Shown here piece by piece: positions 16,761-25,600 of a DNA stretch of 64,000 bases. The DNA is from Ancalomicrobiaceae bacterium S20 (GTDB lineage: Bacteria; Pseudomonadota; Alphaproteobacteria; Rhizobiales; Ancalomicrobiaceae): NCBI GenBank assembly GCA_040269895.1, contig CP158568.1, positions 4,658,501 through 4,722,500 on the forward strand, given 5' to 3'. The translations under genes were made by a program, and so were the position numbers. The notes beneath the pieces were generated by a model. The model worked only from the letters and a program-made list of their open reading frames with translations, ran no database searches and was not told the origin of the DNA. How positions within the stretch are numbered: the first letter of the stretch is position 1; every line of letters begins with the position of its first letter.

Positions 16761-17657
16761 TCACCCGGTGCCGCCCGGGCCTTCTCCCGCCGACCATTCG
16801 CGCGTGTTGAGCGCGTCGGCGAGACGCGCCGTCGCGGAGCCGGGCTTCAGCGGCTTCTGCTGGCTCTCGTGCGGCGCCCATCCCGAGGCAGAAACGATCT
16901 CGAAGGTCGCGCGCACCCGGCCGTCCGGATCGGCGAAGCGCTCGGCGTAGATGGCGGCGGCGCGCAGGAACACCGCGCGCGGCAAGGGCCGTCGCGAGCG
17001 CTCGGTCAGGATCGAGGTCGCGCCCATCGCGCGCAGGTCGCGGATCAGCGCGAACATCGAATCGTAGCGGACGGTGAACCGGTCCGTGTCGGTCACCGGC
17101 AGGGCAAAGCCGGCGCGCTGGAGCAGGCCGCCGAGGTCGCGCACATCGACGAAGGGTGACACGCGCGGGCTGGCGCCGCCCGTCGCCTCGACTTCGGCCG
17201 CGAGCAGGGCCTCGCGCAATTCCGTCAGCGTCGCGCCGCCGGGCAGCGCCGCGAGCAACAGGCCGTCGGGCCGGAGCGCGCGGCGGATCTGGACGAGCGC
17301 TCCGGGCAGATCGTTGACCTCGTGCAGCGATAGCAGCGAGACGACCAGATCGACCGAGCCCGGCGCCAGCGCCAAGGCCTCCTCGTCGACCGTGACGTCA
17401 CCGGGGGTGTTCGGATCGGTCGGGGCGACAAGAACGCGTGTCGCACGATCCGCCGACGCGATCACCGGGGCAGCGGCGCCGGCGTGCCGGCCGAGGTCGA
17501 CCGCGACGTCGAAGCGACGCGTCAGGGTCGCGAGCCGATCGGCGAGGTCTTCGGCGGCGCGGGCGAGCAGGAAGTCGGCGCCGGGCACGGCGAGGCGGCG
17601 GGCGCGGGCCCGGCGTCGGGCGCCGAGGGCGGGATCGAAGATCTGCGGCGACGACAT
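16761..17657 (-). CDS. SAM-dependent methyltransferase-like protein (BioC/NDUFAF5 type)
   Basis: The 298-residue protein starts MSSPQIFDPALGARRRARA, the N terminus shared by BioC-like methyltransferases and NDUFAF5 homologues of alphaproteobacteria. It has the methyltransferase-11 layout: the motif IV region (GSVDLVVSLLSLHEVNDLP, near 120-138), RRALRPDGLLLAALPGG and a C-terminal segment rich in Arg. Motif I, normally a glycine-rich loop, reads DVAVDLGRHAGAAA and so lacks the usual GxGxG. Either cofactor binding is unusual or the enzyme has drifted, as in NDUFAF5 relatives that act on complex I. It is convergent with the pilin gene and divergent from comF. Confidence 0.8.
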   Translation of the reverse strand: MSSPQIFDPALGARRRARARRLAVPGADFLLARAAEDLADRLATLTRRFDVAVDLGRHAGAAAPVIASADRATRVLVAPTDPNTPGDVTVDEEALALAPGSVDLVVSLLSLHEVNDLPGALVQIRRALRPDGLLLAALPGGATLTELREALLAAEVEATGGASPRVSPFVDVRDLGGLLQRAGFALPVTDTDRFTVRYDSMFALIRDLRAMGATSILTERSRRPLPRAVFLRAAAIYAERFADPDGRVRATFEIVSASGWAPHESQQKPLKPGSATARLADALNTREWSAGEGPGGTG

Positions 17658-17801
17658 GATGCTCTCCCGATGGCCGATGCGGACCGCGGACCACGCGTGG
17701 CGGTCCCGATAGCCGGGTGGGGCCATCCCGTCAAAGCCCCCGGTCGAGGCTCATATGGGGACGAACTCGCGGATGCGGTGGTGCCGCGGTATGATCCGGC
17801 C

Positions 17802-18593
17802 ATGGACGAGGAGACGCGGACGCCGCCATCGCTGAAGGCGCGGTTCGTCGCGGCCGGCCGGCGGGTCGGCCGGGCGGCGATTGATCTCGTTCTGCCGCCG
17901 GTCTGCGCGGGGTGTCACCAGCCGGTGGCCGATCCCGGCGCCTTCTGCGGCGCGTGCTGGGGCCGGCTCAGGCTGATCGAGCGGCCCTATTGCGAGCGCC
18001 TCGGCATCCCGTTCGGCTACGACCTCGGTCCGGGCGCCCTGTCGGCGGAGGCGATCGCCGATCCGCCGCCGTTCGACCGCGCGCGGGCGGCGGTGGTCTA
18101 CGACGACGTCGCGCGCGAGGTCGTCCAGTCGCTCAAGTATCGCGATCGGACCGAACTGGCCGGCCTGGTCGGCCGGATGACGGCGCGGGCGGCGCGGGAA
18201 CTGCTCGTCGATGCGGACGTCCTCGTTCCCGTGCCGTTGCATCCGCGCCGGCTCTGGATGCGGCGGTTCAATCAGGCGGCGCTGATCGCCGGTGTGATCG
18301 GGCGGGAGAGCGGTGTGCCGGTGTCGCTCGAGGCCCTGCAGCGCATTCGCGCCACGCGCGCCCAGGTCGGGCTCAGCGGACGCGAACGGGCGGACAATGT
18401 CCGCGGCGCCTTTCGCGTTCCGCCCGCCGCCAAGCCGGAGATCGCCGGCCGCAAGATCGTGCTGGTCGACGACGTGCTGACCACCGGCGCGACGATCGAG
18501 GCCGCGACGCGGGCCCTGAAGCGCGCCGGAGCGGCACGGATCGATGTCGCTACCTTCGCGCGGGTTGCCCCGCGCGAGGCTCTGCATATATGA
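17802..18593 (+). CDS. ComF family phosphoribosyltransferase-like protein
   Basis: ComF proteins have an N-terminal zinc ribbon and a type I phosphoribosyltransferase fold; in competent bacteria they support DNA uptake. In this 263-residue protein the two CxxC pairs are CAGC and CGAC near residues 33-52. The PRPP loop VLVDDVLTTGAT lies near 225-236. The VPVPLHPRRLWMRRFNQA block, the ComF signature, is near 144-161. The ATG at 17802 is the first Met that leaves a normal N terminus. Whether this organism is competent cannot be told. Confidence 0.92.
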   Translation: MDEETRTPPSLKARFVAAGRRVGRAAIDLVLPPVCAGCHQPVADPGAFCGACWGRLRLIERPYCERLGIPFGYDLGPGALSAEAIADPPPFDRARAAVVYDDVAREVVQSLKYRDRTELAGLVGRMTARAARELLVDADVLVPVPLHPRRLWMRRFNQAALIAGVIGRESGVPVSLEALQRIRATRAQVGLSGRERADNVRGAFRVPPAAKPEIAGRKIVLVDDVLTTGATIEAATRALKRAGAARIDVATFARVAPREALHI

Positions 18594-18652
18594 AGCGGTC
18601 CGCATCGCCCGATCGCGCGGGGGCCCCCGCCGCGATCCGTCCGGAGATCACC

Positions 18653-18907
18653 ATGACCAAGCCTGTCGTCATCTACACCCGCCAGCTCTGCGGCTATTGC
18701 GCCGCGGCAAAGGCCCTGCTCGATCGCAAGGGCGTCGCCTACGAGGAGAAGGATGCGACCGGCGCGCCCGAGATCCGGCAGGAGATGATCGCCCGGTCGG
18801 GACGCGCCACCTTCCCGCAGATCTTCATCGGCGAGACCCATGTCGGCGGTTGCGACGACATTCATGCGCTGGAAGAGGCCGGTAAACTCGACGCCATGCT
18901 TTCCTGA
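18653..18907 (+). CDS. grxC: Glutaredoxin 3
   Basis: This 84-residue dithiol glutaredoxin has the active site CGYC at Cys13-Cys16, the cis-Pro loop TFPQIFIG and the GGCDD glutathione-binding turn. It reduces protein disulfides and mixed disulfides with glutathione in the cytoplasm. The start at 18653 is 59 bp after comF. An in-frame upstream ATG would add 21 atypical residues. The next genes encode a Nit1-type amidase and DUF1178, an order I recall as conserved in alphaproteobacteria. Confidence 0.95.
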   Translation: MTKPVVIYTRQLCGYCAAAKALLDRKGVAYEEKDATGAPEIRQEMIARSGRATFPQIFIGETHVGGCDDIHALEEAGKLDAMLS

Positions 18908-19024
18908 AAGGCCGGATCGGACTAAACTGTCCAGTACCGTGCATACAGGCGGGGCGCGTGTCGCTCGCCGTTGCAGACGGCGACGACGCCATTGAGAATC
19001 GAACGCCCACAATTGTACGACGAC

Positions 19025-19888
19025 ATGACCGTGTTTCGCGCAGCGCTGGTGCAGATGACCGCGACGCGTTCTCCGGCGGAGAACGCGGAGGCCGCGGGTG
19101 AACTCGTGCGCCGCGCCGCGGGCGACGGAGCCGTCTATGTGCAGACGCCCGAGAACACCAACATCATCGAACACGAGCCGGAACGCCTGTTCGCCGCGTT
19201 GACCGACGAGGCGTCGGATCCGACGCTCGCCCATCTCCGGGCCGTCGCGCGCGATCTGGGCATCTGGCTGCACATCGGCTCGCTCGCCATCAAGGTGGCC
19301 GAGGCCAAGGCCGCCAACCGCGCCTTCGTCATCGCGCCGGACGGCTCGATCGCGGCGCGCTACGACAAGATCCACCTGTTCGACGTCGAACTGGCCGGCG
19401 GCGAGAGCTACCGCGAGAGTGCGCGCATCCGGCCGGGTGCGCAGGCCGTCGCGGTCGATCTGCCCTGGGGCCGGCTCGGCCTGTCCATCTGTTACGACGT
19501 GCGCTTCCCGCAGCTCTATCGCACCCTCGCGCAGGAGGGCGGCGCCGAGATCCTCGCCGTGCCGGCCGCGTTCACGCGCCAGACCGGCGAGGCGCATTGG
19601 CAGACGCTGCTGCGCACCCGGGCGATCGAGAACGGCGCCTTCGTGCTCGCCGCCGCGCAGGGCGGCACGCATGAGACCGGCCGCCAGACCTATGGCCACA
19701 GCATCATCATCGATCCCTGGGGCCGTGTTCTGGCCGAGGCCGGGACCGAGCCCGGCGTGATCGCGGCCGACATCGATCTTTCCGAGGTCGCCAAGGTGCG
19801 CGGCCGGATTCCCGCCCTGACCCACGACCGACCGTTCACCCTCGACGTCGCCGCTGCCCGCGCCGACGTCAGGAAGGCAGCATCATGA
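19025..19888 (+). CDS. Nit1-type carbon-nitrogen hydrolase, probable deaminated-glutathione amidase
   Basis: The 287-residue protein is a nitrilase-superfamily amidase with the catalytic triad Glu43 (TPENTN), Lys115 (YDKIHLFD) and Cys156 (SICYDVRFP). The spelling of those three motifs is that of the Nit1/YbeM branch, which hydrolyses deaminated glutathione, a side product of transaminases (metabolite repair). The setting, between glutaredoxin and DUF1178, supports a glutathione-linked role. The ATG at 19025 starts MTVFRAALVQM, the usual beginning. Its stop overlaps the DUF1178 start by 4 bp. Another omega-amidase activity is possible. Confidence 0.87.
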   Translation: MTVFRAALVQMTATRSPAENAEAAGELVRRAAGDGAVYVQTPENTNIIEHEPERLFAALTDEASDPTLAHLRAVARDLGIWLHIGSLAIKVAEAKAANRAFVIAPDGSIAARYDKIHLFDVELAGGESYRESARIRPGAQAVAVDLPWGRLGLSICYDVRFPQLYRTLAQEGGAEILAVPAAFTRQTGEAHWQTLLRTRAIENGAFVLAAAQGGTHETGRQTYGHSIIIDPWGRVLAEAGTEPGVIAADIDLSEVAKVRGRIPALTHDRPFTLDVAAARADVRKAAS

Positions 19889-20373
19889 TCCACTACACCC
19901 TCACTTGCGACAGCGAACACACCTTCGAAGGCTGGTTCCGCTCCTCCGCCGACTTCGATCTCCAGGCCAAGCAGGGCCATGTGAGCTGTCCTCTGTGCGG
20001 GTCGACCGCGGTCACCCGCGGCCTGATGGCGCCGAACGTGCAGTCCGGCCGCGCCCGCGACGAACGCCAGGAAGCGGCGCGCGTGCCCGCGCCGGTGCCG
20101 GCCGAGGCGCCCGAAGGGCCGCGCCAGATGATGATGGTGCCGGACCCGACCCAGCGCGCCATGCTCGAGGCGCTGCGCGAGCTGCGCCAGAAGATCACCG
20201 AGAACGCCACCTATGTCGGCGACAAGTTCGCCGACGAGGCGCGCCGCATGCACCACGGCGAGACCGAGGCGCGCGGCATCTACGGCGAGGCGACGCCCGA
20301 GGAGGCGGCCTCGCTCGCCGAGGAAGGCATCGTGTTCCAGCCGCTGCCGATCCTGCCCGAGGATCGCAACTGA
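19885..20373 (+). CDS. DUF1178 family protein with zinc-ribbon-like N terminus
   Basis: This 162-residue protein starts MIHYTLTCDSEHTFEGWF. It has a pair of cysteines in SCPLCGS near residues 36-42; with the early Cys and His these could bind a metal. The middle is Ala/Pro-rich and the C-terminal half is conserved helix (ENATYVGDKFADEARRMHHG, then EATPEEAASLAEEGI). That pattern is DUF1178. No function is known to me. The 4-bp ATGA overlap with the amidase gene suggests coupled translation and a shared task. Confidence 0.9.
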   Translation: MIHYTLTCDSEHTFEGWFRSSADFDLQAKQGHVSCPLCGSTAVTRGLMAPNVQSGRARDERQEAARVPAPVPAEAPEGPRQMMMVPDPTQRAMLEALRELRQKITENATYVGDKFADEARRMHHGETEARGIYGEATPEEAASLAEEGIVFQPLPILPEDRN

Positions 20374-20512
20374 GTCGTTCGGCGCCGACCGGTCGAGCCT
20401 GGGAACGGCGAACATTCGATCCGGCCGCAGCGCCGGCCGAGGGGCGCCCGGATGCTATTGGGGGCCGTCGAAGAGCACGGCCGAGGCGATCTGAACCGGG
20501 GATCTGACGCGC

Positions 20513-21700
20513 ATGGCGGCCGACCCGCTGCAGCGATTGGCGGACGACTGCAAGGCCGAGGCGCTGCGCCTCGGCTTTTCCGTTTGTCGGATCGCGCGCG
20601 CCGATGCGATCCCGCAAGCGCGGGCGCGGCTCGATGCGTTTCTCGCCGAGGGCCGCCATGGCACCATGGGCTGGATGGCCGAGACGGTCGAACGGCGCGG
20701 CAGCCCGCGCGGGCTCTGGCCGGAGGTTCGGTCGGTCATCGTGCTCGGGCTCGACTACGGGCCGGACGAGGATCCGCTCGGCGTGCTCGCCGAGCGCGAG
20801 GCCGGCGGCATCTCGGTCTATGCGCGCAACCGCGACTACCACGACATCATCAAGGGCCGGCTCAAGGAACTCGGGGCGAAGCTCGTCGCCCGCGCCGGCC
20901 GGCTCGGGCTTACCGGTGACGTCAAGGTGTTCGTCGACACCGCGCCGGTGATGGAGAAGCCGCTCGCCGCCGCCGCCGGGCTCGGCTGGCAGGGCAAGCA
21001 CACCAATCTCGTGTCGCGCGGCTTCGGTTCGTGGCTGTTCCTGGCCGAGATCTTCACGACCTTCGATCTGCCGCCGGATCCGGCCGAGACCGACCATTGC
21101 GGCTCCTGCCGCCGCTGTCTCGACGCCTGCCCGACCGGCGCCTTCGTGGGGCCGTACCGGCTCGATGCGCGGCGCTGCATCTCATATCTGACCATCGAAC
21201 ATGCCGGGCCGATCCCGCCGGATCTCCGGCCGGCGATGGGTAACCGCATCTATGGCTGCGACGACTGCCTCGCAGTCTGCCCCTGGAACAAGTATGCCGG
21301 CATCGCGCGGGAGGCGAAGCTCAAGGCGCGCGACGATCTGCGTCGTCCGCGGCTCGGCGATCTCGCCCGGCTCGACGATGCCGGCTTCCGGGCGCTGTTC
21401 GCCGGCTCGCCGATCAAGCGGATCGGTCGCGATCGCTTCGTCCGCAATGTGCTGATCGCGATCGGCAATTCCGGATCGCCCGCGCTTGCCGACGATGCGG
21501 CGCGGTTGATCGCCGATCCGGCGCCGGTCGTGCGCGGTGCGGCGGTCTGGGCGCTCGGCCGGCTCGATGCGGGGCGGCTCGCGCGTCTGCGGTGCGCGCT
21601 CGATCCCGATCCGGCGGTCGAGGCCGAATGGACGGCGGCGTTGCGGCCGGCCGTGCCTGGGGGCGGCGTCGAGCCCACGCCGGTGCACGAAAGCGTGTGA
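20513..21700 (+). CDS. queG: Epoxyqueuosine reductase
   Basis: QueG carries out the last step of queuosine tRNA modification, reducing epoxyqueuosine with cobalamin and two 4Fe-4S clusters. The 395-residue protein shows [14 protein letters not shown] near 142-155, the [17 protein letters not shown] block, a first ferredoxin motif [15 protein letters not shown] near 197-211 and a second, [12 protein letters not shown], near 249-260. HEAT-like repeats follow ([18 protein letters not shown]), as in QueG. It is the last gene of the syntenic-looking block before the glycosyltransferase cluster. Confidence 0.94.
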   Translation: MAADPLQRLADDCKAEALRLGFSVCRIARADAIPQARARLDAFLAEGRHGTMGWMAETVERRGSPRGLWPEVRSVIVLGLDYGPDEDPLGVLAEREAGGISVYARNRDYHDIIKGRLKELGAKLVARAGRLGLTGDVKVFVDTAPVMEKPLAAAAGLGWQGKHTNLVSRGFGSWLFLAEIFTTFDLPPDPAETDHCGSCRRCLDACPTGAFVGPYRLDARRCISYLTIEHAGPIPPDLRPAMGNRIYGCDDCLAVCPWNKYAGIAREAKLKARDDLRRPRLGDLARLDDAGFRALFAGSPIKRIGRDRFVRNVLIAIGNSGSPALADDAARLIADPAPVVRGAAVWALGRLDAGRLARLRCALDPDPAVEAEWTAALRPAVPGGGVEPTPVHESV

Positions 21701-21851
21701 ACGCGCCGCCGCGGCTTGACTCCCGGCCATACCAGACCGGACGGGACGGATTCGCAGCGAATCAGCTACACCTCACCTGTGGAAAAGGGATGAGCCCGCG
21801 CGGTCGCGCCGGGCCGGCCGGAAACCGGCCGCATGGGGGTATGCTGACGCA

Positions 21852-22619
21852 ATGATCATCATCGACGAGGCCAAGGCCGAAGTCGTGGTCCGCGCCGCCG
21901 ACGGCAGCGAGGTCCGGCACCCGATGGCGAGCGCGGAGGCTTTCGACGCAGTGTCGAAAGCCTGGCTCCGGGTCGGCTGGGACACGAAATACGTCTACGG
22001 TTTCACCTGGATGGGGCGGCCGATCATCCAGCTCCCCGACGACATGGTCCGCATCCAGGAGATCATCTGGAAGGTCCAGCCGGATGTGATCATCGAGACC
22101 GGCGTCGCCCACGGCGGCTCGCTGATCTTCTACGCCTCGCTGTGCAAGGCGATGGAGAAGGGCCGGATCGTCGGCATCGACATCGAGATCCGCAAGCACA
22201 ATCGCACGGCGATCGAGGCGCATCCGCTGATGCCCTACATCACGCTGGTCGAAGGCTCCTCGACCGCGCCGGAGATCGTCGATCAGGTCAAGGCGCTCGT
22301 GAAGCCGGGCGAGACCGTGCTGGTGCTGCTCGATTCCAACCACACCAAGGACCATGTCCGCGCCGAGCTCGAGGCCTATGGCCCGTTGGTGACGCCGGGA
22401 TCCTTCATCGTGGCGACGGACGGCATCATGGGCGAGGTGGTCGGCGCGCCGCGCTCCGCGCCCGACTGGGACTGGAACAATCCGGCCGAGGCCGCGAAGG
22501 AATTCGCCGCCGCGCATCCCGAATTCCGGCTCCACGAGCCGGCCTTCCCGTTCAACGAGGGCCTCGTCACGTCGCGGGTCACCTATTGGCCGCACTGCTT
22601 CCTCGAGCGCATCGGGTGA
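21852..22619 (+). CDS. CmcI-like cephalosporin hydroxylase / rhamnosyl O-methyltransferase family protein
   Basis: The 255-residue protein has a Rossmann methyltransferase core with DVIIETGVAHGGSLIFYASL near residues 79-98, GRIVGIDIEIRKHNR near 106-120 and VLVLLDSNHTKDHV near 159-172. That combination is the CmcI family (PF04989 type), whose members are SAM-dependent O-methyltransferases or hydroxylation partners acting on sugars and antibiotics. Its stop lies 6 bp before the giant TPR-GT41 gene, so the three genes 21852-30865 look like one operon. A role in methylating the sugar or the product of the glycosyltransferases is plausible but inferred. A stretch of about 150 bp upstream has no other gene. 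Confidence 0.8.
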   Translation: MIIIDEAKAEVVVRAADGSEVRHPMASAEAFDAVSKAWLRVGWDTKYVYGFTWMGRPIIQLPDDMVRIQEIIWKVQPDVIIETGVAHGGSLIFYASLCKAMEKGRIVGIDIEIRKHNRTAIEAHPLMPYITLVEGSSTAPEIVDQVKALVKPGETVLVLLDSNHTKDHVRAELEAYGPLVTPGSFIVATDGIMGEVVGAPRSAPDWDWNNPAEAAKEFAAAHPEFRLHEPAFPFNEGLVTSRVTYWPHCFLERIG

Positions 22620-22625
22620 GGGTCC

Positions 22626-25600
22626 ATGGCGGCGCGGGGGGCGAAGTTCCAGGGCGGGCTGACGATCGACGACGCGGTGCGGGCCTACCAGACCGGGGAT
22701 CTCGAACGCGCCGAGGCGGCCGCACGCGCGGTGCTGGCCGGCGATCCGGCCAGCGCCGATGCGCACCAGCTCCGTGGCGTGATCGCCTATCGGCGCGGCA
22801 ACTACGCGGCCGCGTGTGAATCGCTGGTCAAGGCGATCCACGAGCGTCCGGACGTCGCGGAGTACTATTCGAACCTCGGCGCCGCGCTCCGGCTCGCCGG
22901 CCGGCTCGCCGAGGGCGAGCAGGCGCATCGGCGCGCCATCGCGCTCGATCCGAACAACGCCACCGCGCGCGCCAATCTCGCCAATGTCATGCGCGTCGAG
23001 CGCCGGTTCGTCGAGGCCGAGGAGGCCTATCGCGCGGCCTTGCAGATCGATCCGGCGCGCGCGGAAGTCTGGCGCTCGCTGGCGCAGACGCTGCAGGATC
23101 AGGGCAAGTTCGCCGAGGCGGAGATCGCCTTCCGCAATGCGATCGACAAGGAGCCCGGCAATTTCGAGATCTGGAACGATCTCGGCGTGCTGCTCATGGC
23201 GATGGAGCGCAACGCGGAGAGCTTCGACGCCTATCAGAAGGCGATCACGCTGAAGCCGGACTACGGCATCGCGCAGGGCAATCTGTCGGCGTTGCTGCTG
23301 CGCAACGGCAAGATGGTGATGGCCGAGGGCGCCGCGCGCCGGGCGCACGAGCTGCAGCCCTATCAGTACCGCTGGCTCGCCAATCTCGGCACCGCGCTGC
23401 AGGGCCAGTGCAAGTTCGAGGCGGCGGAGGCGACGTTCCGCAAGGCGCTCGCCATGCGGCCGAACTATGTGGTCGGCTACGGCAACCTGTTGTTCTGCCG
23501 GAACTACCGGCCCGATCTCGACGCCGAGGCCATCGCGGCCGAATTCCGTGCCTTCAACGAGGCGATCGGCAAGCCGCTGATGCCGGCGGAAGTGCGCTAC
23601 GACAACGATCCCGACCCGGAGCGGCGCCTGCGCGTCGGCTACCTGTCGCCGGACTTCCGGCATCATTCGGTGTCCTATTTCAGCGAGCCGCTGATCTCGG
23701 CCCACGACAAGCGGGCGGTGGAGCTGTTCCTCTATGCGGAGGTGCCGCTCGCGGACGAGTATACCCAGCGCTTCAAGGGTTACGCCGATCACTGGCGCTC
23801 GACCGTCGGGCTCGACGACGAGCAGCTCGCGGCGCTGATCCGGCGCGATCGCATCGACGTGCTGGTCGATCTCGGCGGCCACACCTCGTCGAGCCGCATT
23901 CTGGTCATGGCGCGCAAGGTGGCGCCGGTACAGGTCGCGCAGATGGTCGGCCACGGCACGACCTCGGGTCTTTCGGCGATCGATGCCTTCCTCGCCGACG
24001 AGGCCCTGGTGCCGCCGGGCGCCGAGCGCTATTTCGCCGAAGAGGTGATCCGGCTGCCGCGCATCCCGCTCGCCTACCGGCCGCCGGCCGGCATGCCGGA
24101 GCCGACCGCGCCGCCGGTGCTGACCAACGGCCACATCACCTTCGGCTGCTTCTCGCGGCTGGAACGCATCAACGACCGGGTCATCGAGGTCTGGGCGCGC
24201 ATCCTCGAGCGTGTGCCGGGCTCGAAGCTGGTCTTGAATTCCAAGCCGCTGACCGAGAAGGCCTATCGCGAGCGGCTGATCAAGCGCTTCGCCCGGCACG
24301 GCGTCACCAAGGACCAGCTGTCGCTCGTCTATACCAGCCCGCAGCCGAAGACCTGGGCCGCCTATGGCGAGATCGACATCGCGCTCGACCCGTTTCCGCA
24401 CAACGCCGGGACGACCACGATCGAGGCGCTGTGGCTCGGCGTGCCGGTGGTGTCGATCCTCGACCGGCCGCCGGTCGGGCGTTTCGGCGCCTCGATCCTC
24501 GGCGCCGTCGGCCTGGAGGATTGGGTCGCGGCCGATGTCGACGCCTATGTCGATCGCGCCGTCGAGGCGGCGACCGACATCGAGGCGCTGACGGAGCTGC
24601 GTGCGGGGCTCCGCGCGCGCTTTCTCGCCTCGCCGCTCGCCGACGAGCCGGGCCTCGCGCGCACGATCGAGGGCGCCTATCGCGATCTGTGGCGACGCTG
24701 GTGCGCGACCGTCTCCGATGCAGGCGCGCTGCAACGCGCGGCCGGCTCGGCGCACGCCCGTGGCGACCGGGCCGGGGCGCTTGCCGCGCTCGAACGGGCG
24801 GCGGCGATCGAGCCCTCGGCGACGACCTGGACCAACATCGGCGCGCTCAGGCGCGCGCTCGGTCGGGTCGCGGAAGCCGAAGCGGCTTACGGCGAGGCGC
24901 TGGCGCTCGATCCGAACCACGCGGAAGCGCTCGCCAACCTGTCGAACGTGCTGGTCGACCAGGGCCGGCTCGTCGAGGCGGCCGAGGTGCTGACCCGGCT
25001 GGTCGGGCTCAATCCGGGCGATCTCGCCCGGCGCGTCCGGCTCGCGGATATCGTCTTCCACATCGGTCGGCACGAGACTGCGGTCGAGATTTATCGCAGC
25101 GCGCTGGCGATCGAGCCCGAGCACACGGTGGCGCGGCGTAATCTGGTCGTCGTGTTGCGCGCGATGGAGCGGTTCGACGAGGCCGAGACGGTGCTGCGCG
25201 ACCACCTGTCGGAACATCCCGACGCGGTCGAGGAGTGGATTTCGCTCGCCAATATCCTCGACAAGCGCGAGAAGCGCATCGCGGCCGAACAGTGCTTCCG
25301 CCGCGCGATCGAGGAGGCGCCGCAGCGCGCCGACGTGATGGCCGATCTCTCCGACCTGTTGCGCCGGCTCGGCCGGCCGCGCGAGGCGATCGAGATGGCT
25401 GAGGCCGGCATCGCGATCGATCGCAAGCTGCCGGCGCTCTGGAACAATCTCGGCAACGCGCTGCGCGCCGCCGGTCGCGTTCCGGAGGCCGAAGCGGCCT
25501 ATGACGGCGCGCTCGCCGTCGATCCGGACTACGCGCAGGCGCTCAACAATCGCGGTATCGTGCGCATGAAGCGCGGCCGGCCGGTGGCGGCGGAAGCCGA

